Part shown: piece after piece, positions 15,198 through 22,622 of the stretch | How positions within the stretch are numbered: the first letter of the stretch is position 1 | How the letters are laid out: every line of letters begins with the position of its first letter | DNA from: Soehngenia sp035406565 | GTDB lineage: Bacteria > Bacillota > Clostridia > Tissierellales > Tissierellaceae | NCBI GenBank assembly: GCA_035406565.1 | Contig: DAONLG010000003.1 | Location: forward strand, 1 to 33,248 | Length of the DNA stretch: 33,248 nucleotides | Direction of reading: 5' to 3' | Program-made: the position numbers and the translations under genes | Notes under the pieces: generated by a model | The model's input: the letters and a program-made list of their open reading frames with translations, nothing else | What the model was told of the DNA's origin: nothing | The model's database searches: none

Positions 15198-16349
15198 TTA
15201 AATCTCTCCTAATCTTTTTTGATAAAACTTATATCCTGCTAAAATTAGATATGATAAGCACAATGCAAGTATAGATACTAAAAATGGAAATCTGTTGTTT
15301 AAAGCATATATAAACCCTGCAATAAGTGCTCCGAGCATCTCTCCCAGTGATTTTGAAGCATTGAATATCCCAGATAAAAGTCCAGGATTGTCTTTATTTT
15401 TCTCCACTGCAAAACTCTGTAGTATCGGAAGTTGAATTGTATTTAAAGTAAAGTAAATTAAGCTCGATATTAAAAAAATGATGCTGTTGCTTTCTAGGTA
15501 TATGAATATAGAAATAATCATCGAAATTAAAATAGAATACCTGAGAGCTTTTTTTAAATCAAAATGTTTTATCAAATACACATTTATCGTCAAATTGCTC
15601 ACTAAACCCAGTATGCCTGTCAGAGCTTTAAAAACTCCATTTATTATCGGCATGAATCGAAGTTCATCTCTTAGATAATAGTTAAAAGCATTGTTAGTCG
15701 AAGAAAATGCTAAGAATATGAGAAAAGTAACACTGAGAAAAACTACCGTCCAAGGTGATTTTATGCTTTTTATTTTTCTTTTGTCCATTAATTTATAGTT
15801 TACATTTGTTATCTCAAGAGAGCTTTTTTTAGGGATGTCTTCGGCAAAAATCATAAAAAAGAGACTAACTAAAATCATCCCTATACCTTGTATATAAAAA
15901 ACATATCTAATAGGAAGATATCCTAAAAGTCCCCCGATTAAAAACCCAATTGAAGTGAAAATGCTGAGTATTGCCGAATAAGTTGCCATGTTTCTTGATA
16001 AATTGTCAAAACTATCTATTTCCACGATCATAGCCATAAGCCCTACGGCTATGCCGCCAGAAAACCAGCCTGCCATAGCTCTGAGTAGAAGTATTTGCCA
16101 TAAATTGTATGAAAACCCATATAAAAATTGAGCAACCCCGTAAAAGAGAGTCGAGATCACTAAAGTTTTCTTTCTACTGTATTTGTCACCAGTTGCTCCC
16201 CAAAATGGCGATGATAGAAATGAGAAAAAAACCATCATCGCATAAGAGCTGCCAAATACGTGACTTGGCAAATTCAATTCTTCNNNNNNNNNNAAGTTCA
16301 TCAGTGCCCACATAAGCCCTGCAAATATCATTAACTTTCTAAAGCTCAT
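15198..16349 (-). CDS. MFS transporter, interrupted by an assembly gap
   Basis: A major facilitator superfamily carrier with about 11-12 hydrophobic segments. The family loop signature GATGDKYSRKKTLV lies after the second helix, and LLRAMAGWFSGG marks the fourth. A run of 10 N sits in the first helix. The frame matches on both sides only if the gap is 10 bases plus a multiple of three, and the first helix looks about ten residues short, so the real gap is probably longer. Substrate cannot be told; drug or metabolite efflux is the usual guess. The ATG at 16349 has GGAG 6 bases ahead and is preferred to 16361. The stop codon abuts the SRAP start. Confidence 0.8.
   Translation of the reverse strand: MSFRKLMIFAGLMWALMNXXXXEELNLPSHVFGSSYAMMVFFSFLSSPFWGATGDKYSRKKTLVISTLFYGVAQFLYGFSYNLWQILLLRAMAGWFSGGIAVGLMAMIVEIDSFDNLSRNMATYSAILSIFTSIGFLIGGLLGYLPIRYVFYIQGIGMILVSLFFMIFAEDIPKKSSLEITNVNYKLMDKRKIKSIKSPWTVVFLSVTFLIFLAFSSTNNAFNYYLRDELRFMPIINGVFKALTGILGLVSNLTINVYLIKHFDLKKALRYSILISMIISIFIYLESNSIIFLISSLIYFTLNTIQLPILQSFAVEKNKDNPGLLSGIFNASKSLGEMLGALIAGFIYALNNRFPFLVSILALCLSYLILAGYKFYQKRLGEI
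16284..16293. other. Assembly gap of 10 N inside the MFS gene
   Basis: Ten undetermined bases between the codons for ALMN and EELNLP of the MFS protein. The length is a conventional placeholder and need not be the true one. Confidence 0.95.
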
Positions 16350-16404
16350 AGTATTCTCCATAAATGTTTTTATAAATTATATCATACATGAATATTAATT
16401 GCAT

Positions 16405-16432
16405 AAAAAAATAGAGGTTTCCCTCTATTTTT
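16405..16432 (-). terminator. Terminator after the AGCS carrier gene
   Basis: Minus strand AAAAATAGAGG, loop GAAA, CCTCTATTTTT followed by TT. It begins directly after the stop of the carrier gene and separates it from the MFS gene. Confidence 0.8.
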
Positions 16433-16433
16433 A

Positions 16434-17867
16434 TCAATCTTCTTCATAAAATATCCTACTATTGGGGTCGATTTTACCAATTTTTAAATACCTGCTCTTA
16501 TAATCTTTCAAAAGCCTGAAAAATACGGGACTTAGTATCAAAATAGTCAAAACATTTAAAAATGTAGGTATGGCTGAAGTCAAATCTGCAAATAACCAAA
16601 GTGTAGTTCCTGGCATCTCTCCAAATACAGCTATCAAGACGATAATTATTCCAGGCACAGGATAAAATACCCTAAAAAACTTAAGTATCTTATCTCTAAT
16701 TGATTTTTTGTTCTGCATTAGATGTCTTAAGAGTATTTCATAATATGCATACCAACCAGTAGTTGTAGTCAAGCCAAATAAAAATACTGAAATCGCAATT
16801 ACATATCGCCCGAGTGACCCTATTTCCATTTCAAATGCCGTTAGAGTAAGAGTAGCTCCAGATTCACCTGTTTTCCACGCACCAGTTAAAACGATGACTA
16901 GTGCCGTTACAGAGCAAACCAATATAGTATCTACAAATACTTCAAATGCACCCCAAAGCCCTTGCTTTACAGGATGATCAGTTCTTGCTGTTGAATGTAT
17001 CATAGGAGATGTTCCCCATCCAGCTTCGTTCGAATACACGCTTCTTGCCATGCCCATCTGCATGACTTTAGAAACTGTAGCACCTGCAAATCCTCCAACT
17101 GCAGCTGTGCCGGTAAACGCAGATTTAAATATTTCAGCTAACCCAGATGGTAGCAATGTTATGTTTTTAAGTATTATAAAAATACCAGCCAATAGGTAAA
17201 ACATTGTCATAAAAGGAACTATTTTACTAGCAATCTTTCCTAATCCAGGTATGCCATTGCTTATGATAAGATATACAAACACTATGTAAACAATAGACAC
17301 TGCAAGTATTGGTATGTTGAAAGTATTGCCTACTGCTTCTGATACCGTGTAGTTTTGCATTGTTATAAAATAAGTTGAAAAAATACCTGCACCAAATAAT
17401 ATGGCTATTAATGGCCATATTTTTATATGTCTTTCTTCTCCAAGACCTTTTTCCATATAATAAGTTGGTCCCCCGTAGGGATTCCCCTCATCGTCTTTAG
17501 AACGATAATAAACCGCAAGGGTTACCTCTGCCATTTTTATTATCATGCCAAACAATGCGGCAACCCAAATCCAAAATACTGCTCCAGGCCCTCCAGAAGC
17601 TATTGCAGTAGCTACACCTCCAATATTTCCTACTCCAACTGTTCCGCCTATCGCTGTAGAAACCGCCTCAAATGGAGATAATACTCCTTTTCCACCCTCT
17701 CCTTTATCTTTAGATGAGAGTTTTCCAAAAGTATTTTCCATGATATGCTTAAAATGTGTAAATTGGAAAAAATTAGACCTAAAACTAAAATAAAGCCCTG
17801 TTCCTAAGATTGTTACAATCAAAGGCATACCCCATAACCAACCTGTTATCTTTTCTAAAAGCTCCAT
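16434..17867 (-). CDS. Sodium:amino acid symporter, AGCS family
   Basis: A polytopic membrane carrier of 477 residues, expected to take up alanine or glycine with sodium. The AGCS core motif GGTVGVGNIGGVATAIASGG is present near residue 72, with the usual YNEAGWG-like box (SVYSNEAGWGTSPMIHSTA) and LTTTTGWYAYYE further on. The ATG at 17867 (MELLEKITGW) is preferred over one two codons upstream, because the AGGGGG site is then 8 bases away instead of 2. The gene is monocistronic: it has a near-consensus promoter and its own terminator. The exact substrate cannot be read from sequence. Confidence 0.92.
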   Translation of the reverse strand: MELLEKITGWLWGMPLIVTILGTGLYFSFRSNFFQFTHFKHIMENTFGKLSSKDKGEGGKGVLSPFEAVSTAIGGTVGVGNIGGVATAIASGGPGAVFWIWVAALFGMIIKMAEVTLAVYYRSKDDEGNPYGGPTYYMEKGLGEERHIKIWPLIAILFGAGIFSTYFITMQNYTVSEAVGNTFNIPILAVSIVYIVFVYLIISNGIPGLGKIASKIVPFMTMFYLLAGIFIILKNITLLPSGLAEIFKSAFTGTAAVGGFAGATVSKVMQMGMARSVYSNEAGWGTSPMIHSTARTDHPVKQGLWGAFEVFVDTILVCSVTALVIVLTGAWKTGESGATLTLTAFEMEIGSLGRYVIAISVFLFGLTTTTGWYAYYEILLRHLMQNKKSIRDKILKFFRVFYPVPGIIIVLIAVFGEMPGTTLWLFADLTSAIPTFLNVLTILILSPVFFRLLKDYKSRYLKIGKIDPNSRIFYEED

Positions 17868-17897
17868 TGTCATCGCCCCCTTGATATTTTATAAACA

Positions 17898-17926
17898 ATT
17901 ATAATATTAAAATTATTCTATGTAAA
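17898..17926 (-). promoter_or_regulatory. Near-consensus promoter for the AGCS carrier
   Basis: TTTACA (17926-17921), a 17-base spacer, TATAAT (17903-17898) on the minus strand, 30 bases ahead of the start. Confidence 0.7.
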
Positions 17927-17969
17927 TACTATATTTAGAATTTTCTATATTGTTACCTTTACTCTCTAC

Positions 17970-18017
17970 AAATAAATCAACCTCTGTCCAATTAAAATGA
18001 CAGAGGTTGATTTATTT
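17970..18017 (-). terminator. Long-stem terminator after nrdJ
   Basis: A perfect 19-base stem (18017-17999 with 17988-17970) around a 10-base AT-rich loop, starting 9 bases after the nrdJ stop. The 3' arm ends TTGATTTATTT, serving as a broken T-run. Confidence 0.7.
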
Positions 18018-18026
18018 AATTCATTT

Positions 18027-20159
18027 TTATACAGCACAAGGACTATAGCCGCAGTCTTGGCATTCTTCACAGCCACCTGAGTGGTTCATTTTACCACCAC
18101 ACATAGGGCAAGTATCAGGGTCTTTTTTCAATTCTTCTTCTGCTAATTTATTGATTTCTGCTTTTAATTCATCAATTTTTTCAATATTTGTCTTTTTCTT
18201 TTTATCTGTAATTAAAATTCCGCTTCTTGCACAGCCATCTCTGTAAATAGTTACTCCCTTAAGTCCTCTTTCCCAAGCATACATATATAAATCTTCAACT
18301 TCTTCTACACTAAATTCATTTGGTACATTTACAGTGGAAGAAATACTAGCATCGATGTATTGTTGCCATGCAGCTTGAACTTCAATTCTTTCTCTATAAT
18401 TTAAATTTGATGTAGTTACTATAAAATCTGGCAATTCTTCCTCATATGAAAGATTATTCTTATCCATATATTCCTTTACGATAGGTGTAAATACTTTGTA
18501 GTAAGTATCCTCAGAATGAAGAGATTCTGATTTTCTTACATAGGAGACTTGAAATATTGGTTCTACACCATTGCTGCACCCTATCAAAGTTGAGATGCTT
18601 CCTGTTGGAGGTATAGTTAAGAGCTGACTATTCCTTAAACCATAGTCTTTAATTAGTTCTAATACATCATCGTCAGCATTAGAAATCAAAAATGGTGAAG
18701 CTAAAACAGCATCTTTTTTATATCTAGGATAAGGTCCATATTTAGATGCAAGCAGAGCTGATTGTCTTAACGCTTCATTTATCATTATTCGGCCGATTTG
18801 ATGTATAAGAGAAATAGACTCGCTGCTGCCATATCTTATTCCCATTTTTATGAACATATCTGCAAGTCCCATGATCCCCAAGCCAATTTGTCTATATGCC
18901 TTTGACATCTCTCTTTGTTCTTTTAGTGCATGAAGATTCATGTTCTCATCCAATACTTCATTTAGGTAAATTACACCATTTCTCACCATTTCTCCGAATT
19001 TTTCAAATTCGAATCTTGCGTATTTTGTGAATGGATGTTTTACAAACTCACTCAAATTTATTGAAGAAAGATTGCAACTGCCAAAAGCTGGTAGAGTTTC
19101 TTCTGCACAAGGGTTTACTCCAGCAAATTCAAATTCATCATCTTCACTCAATAAATGCCATGAATTTATCCTATCTACAAATAAAACTCCTGGTTCTGCC
19201 ATATTCCAATTGTTGTATGCTATTTTTCTAAATATATCTCTAGCTTTTACAATTTTTTCAATCTCTTCACCTGTTGCTTCAACTTTAAAGTATAATCTAA
19301 AGTCTTTGTCTTCTTTTACAGCTTTCATGAATTCGTCAGTTATATTTACTGATATGTTTGCAAAATTTACTTTTGACAAGTCATTTTTTACATCTATAAA
19401 GTCCTCAATATCAGGGTGGTTTATGTCCATGTTTAACATGAGAGCTCCTCGTCTACCTCTCATGCCAATAAGCCCAGTTACCATTGAAAAAAGATCCATG
19501 AAGCTAACTGCTCCAGTAGTCGTGCTGGCAGCATTGTTAACTTTAGCTCCTTTTGGTCTTAACTTTGATATGCTAAGTCCAACTCCGCCTCCGTAAGAAT
19601 AAGTCTTTGCCATGTATTTTGCAGTATCAAATATTGATTCAATATTATCTTCAACTTTTGGCATTACATAGCAATTGCTTAAAGTCACTTTTCTACCTAG
19701 TTTGTCCAGACCTCTGCCTGCTAATATTCTGCCTGCCGGCATGAATTTTTTGTCTTTTATAGCTTTCTTTATAGGGCCATTTCCACCGCTTACTCTTTCT
19801 AGGAAGTCTTCGAAAGACTCGGCATCATATCTGTACTTCTTTTCATATATATCTCTTTGAAGATCAGACATGCTCCAGCCTTGTTCTCTTAACTTTGCCC
19901 TTTCTTCACGATAAATTATATATTTTCTAGCTACTTCAGGCCTTGTTTTCATGAGTTCAACTTCTACAAAGTCTTGTATCTGTTCAATGTTTACCACATC
20001 TAAGTCTTTGAAAGTCTCATATACTTTTTTACTTATCTCTTTAGCGAGTTCCTCGTCAATTCCCTTTTCGGTCTCATCCATAGCTTTTTTTACAGCAATC
20101 TCAATCTTCTCGCCTTCAAAGTCTACTATCTTCCCATTTCTTTTCTCGACTCTAACCAT
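18027..20159 (-). CDS. nrdJ: Adenosylcobalamin-dependent ribonucleotide reductase (class II)
   Basis: A 710-residue enzyme that reduces ribonucleotides to deoxyribonucleotides using a coenzyme B12 radical, working with or without oxygen. Residues 1 to about 90 form an ATP-cone for allosteric control (MVRVEKRNGKIVDFEGEKIE). The catalytic core shows LSNCYVMP, YGGGVGLSISKLRPKGAKV, NPCAEETLPAFGSCNLSSIN and PPTGSISTLIGCSNGVEP. The C-terminus is a Cys-rich zinc-ribbon-like tail (CPMCGGKMN, CEECQDCGYSPC) typical of class II enzymes of this size. Two NrdR-like boxes lie upstream, so repression by NrdR is likely. The gene is alone in its transcription unit. Confidence 0.95.
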   Translation of the reverse strand: MVRVEKRNGKIVDFEGEKIEIAVKKAMDETEKGIDEELAKEISKKVYETFKDLDVVNIEQIQDFVEVELMKTRPEVARKYIIYREERAKLREQGWSMSDLQRDIYEKKYRYDAESFEDFLERVSGGNGPIKKAIKDKKFMPAGRILAGRGLDKLGRKVTLSNCYVMPKVEDNIESIFDTAKYMAKTYSYGGGVGLSISKLRPKGAKVNNAASTTTGAVSFMDLFSMVTGLIGMRGRRGALMLNMDINHPDIEDFIDVKNDLSKVNFANISVNITDEFMKAVKEDKDFRLYFKVEATGEEIEKIVKARDIFRKIAYNNWNMAEPGVLFVDRINSWHLLSEDDEFEFAGVNPCAEETLPAFGSCNLSSINLSEFVKHPFTKYARFEFEKFGEMVRNGVIYLNEVLDENMNLHALKEQREMSKAYRQIGLGIMGLADMFIKMGIRYGSSESISLIHQIGRIMINEALRQSALLASKYGPYPRYKKDAVLASPFLISNADDDVLELIKDYGLRNSQLLTIPPTGSISTLIGCSNGVEPIFQVSYVRKSESLHSEDTYYKVFTPIVKEYMDKNNLSYEEELPDFIVTTSNLNYRERIEVQAAWQQYIDASISSTVNVPNEFSVEEVEDLYMYAWERGLKGVTIYRDGCARSGILITDKKKKTNIEKIDELKAEINKLAEEELKKDPDTCPMCGGKMNHSGGCEECQDCGYSPCAV

Positions 20160-20187
20160 TTAAAATCCTCCCTCTGTTTCTAACGGT

Positions 20188-20203
20188 ATACTATATATTG
20201 TAT
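20188..20203 (-). promoter_or_regulatory. NrdR box 1 upstream of nrdJ
   Basis: ATACTATATATTGTAT as read on the plus strand fully matches the conserved core CwAtATaTwG of NrdR boxes. Its partner lies 31 bases away, about three helical turns, the usual spacing. Confidence 0.65.
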
Positions 20204-20218
20204 GTTTTTTGTATTTAT

Positions 20219-20234
20219 ATACTATATGTATACA
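20219..20234 (-). promoter_or_regulatory. NrdR box 2 upstream of nrdJ
   Basis: ATACTATATGTATACA on the plus strand, a weaker match (two core mismatches), offset exactly 31 bases from box 1. It lies directly downstream of the proposed -10, where a bound repressor would block initiation. Confidence 0.55.
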
Positions 20235-20262
20235 ATATAGCATATAAAATCATCTTAAACAA
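20234..20262 (-). promoter_or_regulatory. Promoter for nrdJ
   Basis: TTGTTT (20262-20257), a 17-base spacer, TATATT (20239-20234) on the minus strand; the two NrdR-like boxes follow immediately downstream. Confidence 0.5.
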
Positions 20263-20318
20263 GGGAATAATTATTAACCTTTCTTCATTATTTAGAAGAA
20301 AAGAAATGAAATCAACAG

Positions 20319-21266
20319 TTATTTGAGTTCTTCATCTAATTTTTTAAAAGCCCCAAACAAAAGCTCGATAAACTTTTCCCTATCGATATCTAAAAGTGCA
20401 AAAGTATTTGTGTCATCATGAGTTATCCACTCTCTTAAATCTGCTGCAGTTCTTCCTCTATGCAATGTATCTGAAGTATCTATTTGGACTAATAAATTTT
20501 GCCCTTTAAAAATCTCTTTATTTAATACATACATCACTGCACATACATCATGTAGTGGAAAATTTTTATAGCCTTCATTCGTGTGAAACTTAGTAAAAAA
20601 TCTCAATAATTTAGCACACATTCCTGTAACTTTTCCATTTATTTGCTCAAGTTCGAATATGTCTTCATTGGTGATGTATGCTTTATGAGTGACATCTAAT
20701 CCACTCATCACTACAGGTATGCCACTGCAAAAAACTATGTCAGCTGCCTCAGGATCAGCGTAAATATTATATTCAGCAAAAGGTGTGACATTTCCTTTGT
20801 ATATAGATCCGCCCATTAGAGATATATATTCAATTTTTTCTTTTACTTCAGGAAAAGCCCTTAACAACAGCCCAATGTTTGTCAAAGGTCCTGTAGCTAT
20901 CAAAACAACTTTTTCATCACAGCTAATCAGTGCATCTCTCATAAATAATAATGCATTTGAAAAATCGACATCCACTGTTGGAGTAGGAAAGTCGAACCCA
21001 TCAAGGCCGCTTTCTCCATGAACAAAAGCTCCTGTTTGTAATTGTCTAATGATTGGGCGATCTGAACCTACAGCAATCGGTGTCTTTACTCCAAGATATG
21101 TATAGAGCTTTCTTAAATTTAATGTAACTTTGTCTAAAGTTTGATTTCCTGCTACTGTACTTACTCCCAATATATTCAGTTTATCTCTGTTAGCTAAAGC
21201 TAATAGAAGCGCCATTACATCGTCGTGCCCTGGATCGCAGTCAATCAAAATATTTATTTTTTTCAT
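20319..21266 (-). CDS. Inosine/uridine-preferring nucleoside hydrolase family
   Basis: A 315-residue ribonucleoside hydrolase that cleaves nucleosides to base plus ribose. The calcium-binding N-terminal motif is intact: DCDPGHDD (D9, D11, D15, D16), and the central LIATGPLTNIG and GGS segments are typical. Substrate preference (pyrimidine, purine or mixed) cannot be fixed by reading. It follows deoD on the same strand, so the pair forms a nucleoside salvage unit, although a hairpin in the gap (21295-21315) could reduce read-through. AGGAGGGA lies 6 bases ahead of the ATG. I see no clear terminator downstream. Confidence 0.9.
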   Translation of the reverse strand: MKKINILIDCDPGHDDVMALLLALANRDKLNILGVSTVAGNQTLDKVTLNLRKLYTYLGVKTPIAVGSDRPIIRQLQTGAFVHGESGLDGFDFPTPTVDVDFSNALLFMRDALISCDEKVVLIATGPLTNIGLLLRAFPEVKEKIEYISLMGGSIYKGNVTPFAEYNIYADPEAADIVFCSGIPVVMSGLDVTHKAYITNEDIFELEQINGKVTGMCAKLLRFFTKFHTNEGYKNFPLHDVCAVMYVLNKEIFKGQNLLVQIDTSDTLHRGRTAADLREWITHDDTNTFALLDIDREKFIELLFGAFKKLDEELK

Positions 21267-21294
21267 GTGAATTCCCTCCTAATAAACAAAATTA

Positions 21295-21315
21295 AGAGGA
21301 TGCTTTGCATCCTCT
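21295..21315 (-). terminator. Hairpin terminator between deoD and the nucleoside hydrolase
   Basis: Minus strand AGAGGATGC, loop AAA, GCATCCTCT, then TAATTTTG. It starts 2 bases after the deoD stop. The short broken T-run suggests partial termination. Confidence 0.6.
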
Positions 21316-21317
21316 GT

Positions 21318-22019
21318 TTAAGCTAATTCTAAAGCTATTTCCATCATTTTTGTAAAACTTTTTTCTCTCTCTTGTGCAGTTGTTTCTTCTTTTTTCACTA
21401 TTGAATCACTCACAGTGAGGATAGTTAAAGCATTTACTTTTGCGTAATTTGCATTGCAATAAAGTGCATAAGCTTCCATTTCTATGCCGAGTATATTCAT
21501 CTTTTGCCATCTCTCAACTTCAGTTTCATCTGCAGAATAAAAAGTATCGCTAGATAAGATATTTCCAACTCTTACTGGTATATTTTTTTCTTTCGCAACA
21601 CTTACTGCTTTTTCTAGCAGCTCAAAGGAAGCTATCGCAGAATATGTGCCTGGTAAATTGTATTGATGAGCATAATTTGAATTTGTGCAAGCGCCCATTC
21701 CAATGATTACATCATATAGATTTAAATCATCTTGTATTGCACCACACGAGCCAATCCTGATCAGGTTTTTTACTCCATAAAAGTGGATGAGTTCGTAAGA
21801 ATATATCCCAATAGAAGGAATGCCCATTCCAGTTCCCATGACGGATATTCTTTTTCCCTTGTATGTTCCAGTGTATCCAAACATATTTCTTACTGTATTA
21901 AATTGAATTGGATTTTCTAAAAAATTATCTGCAATAAATTTTGCTCTTAAAGGATCCCCTGGAAGCAATATTGTTTCAGCTATATCACCTTTTTTTGCAC
22001 TATTGTGAGGTGTAGACAT
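21318..22019 (-). CDS. deoD: Purine nucleoside phosphorylase, hexameric DeoD type
   Basis: A 233-residue enzyme that splits purine (deoxy)ribonucleosides with phosphate. Family marks are MSTPHNSAKKGDIAETILLPGDPLRAKFIA at the N-terminus (phosphate and ribose site), MGTGMGIPSIGIYSYEL, IRIGSCGAI, the GIEMEAYALY ribose-binding segment and TVSDS with the catalytic Asp. Length is standard for the trimer-of-dimers enzyme of E. coli type. AAAGGAG lies 7 bases ahead of the ATG. It is the first gene of a salvage pair with the nucleoside hydrolase and is divergent from the first universal stress protein gene. Confidence 0.95.
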   Translation of the reverse strand: MSTPHNSAKKGDIAETILLPGDPLRAKFIADNFLENPIQFNTVRNMFGYTGTYKGKRISVMGTGMGIPSIGIYSYELIHFYGVKNLIRIGSCGAIQDDLNLYDVIIGMGACTNSNYAHQYNLPGTYSAIASFELLEKAVSVAKEKNIPVRVGNILSSDTFYSADETEVERWQKMNILGIEMEAYALYCNANYAKVNALTILTVSDSIVKKEETTAQEREKSFTKMMEIALELA

Positions 22020-22045
22020 TTAATCACTCCTTTTTTCTTTATTCC

Positions 22046-22072
22046 TATATATATTACCACAAATTTAGTCAA
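22046..22072 (-). promoter_or_regulatory. Possible promoter for deoD
   Basis: TTGACT (22072-22067) on the minus strand followed by a TATATATA tract around 22053-22046. The spacing (13 to 15 bases to TATATA, 17 to TATAGG) leaves the -10 uncertain. Confidence 0.35.
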
Positions 22073-22176
22073 AATAGCATTGTAAAAAATTGATAAATAT
22101 ATATTTAATTTAAAAAAAATGGGTATTATGTAAATACAGATATTTTTTAATATATCTTGAGAAAGGGAAGAGTAAT

Positions 22177-22590
22177 ATGAAAAAAATCTTAGTACCTATT
22201 GACGGATCAGAGAATTCAAAAAGAGCTCTAAAAAGAGCTAGAGAACTTGGCGAATTGTATCACGCACAATTAATAATCCTTACTGTAATTGACAATGGAA
22301 GATTTTTTAGCATTGAATTTAAAGATGAACTGATTAGAATTTTGGAACAAAATGCTAAAGAACTGTTGGAAAAAGTAGAAAAAGAATTCAATGATTATCC
22401 ATTTGGTGTAAAGACAATGTATAAATTTGGAGATGTGCCAGATGAGATAATAAATGTTGCTGATGAGGAAGATGTAGATTTAATAGTCATCGGTACTAGA
22501 GGTTTAGGTGCTTTCTCAAGAGCAGTGCTTGGTGGGGTTTCACATAAAGTTGTCACTCATGCAGATAGATCGGTTTTAGTTGTCAAATAA
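22177..22590 (+). CDS. Universal stress protein (UspA family), first copy
   Basis: A 137-residue single-domain Usp starting MKKILVPIDGSENS, with the ATP-binding loop GTRGLGAFSRAVLGGVS at 106-122. In nucleotide-binding members the pattern is G-2x-G-9x-G(S/T); here the last position is Gly120, a small deviation that may weaken nucleotide binding. Its 3' end meets the hydrogenase operon in a shared 36-base palindromic terminator. A related paralogue (26420-26839) lies divergently at the other end of the same operon. AAAGGGAAGAG provides the ribosome binding site. Confidence 0.9.
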   Translation: MKKILVPIDGSENSKRALKRARELGELYHAQLIILTVIDNGRFFSIEFKDELIRILEQNAKELLEKVEKEFNDYPFGVKTMYKFGDVPDEIINVADEEDVDLIVIGTRGLGAFSRAVLGGVSHKVVTHADRSVLVVK

Positions 22591-22622
22591 AATTGGCATA
22601 TCAATTGATATGCCAATTTTAT
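22587..22622. terminator. 36-base perfect palindrome, bidirectional terminator
   Basis: The left arm ATAAAATTGGCATATCAA (22587-22604) is followed directly by its exact reverse complement (22605-22622). It spans the stop codon of the stress protein and touches that of hydA; both strands end the stem with TTTTAT. Confidence 0.8.

Noticed and set aside
19027..19596. 189-codon open frame opposite nrdJ
   Set aside because: It lies entirely antisense to the conserved core of nrdJ and shows no independent ribosome binding site or motif.
20281..20302. Hairpin TTTCTTC/GAAGAAA after the nucleoside hydrolase as a terminator
   Set aside because: The stem is only 7 AT-rich pairs and no T-run follows on the coding strand.
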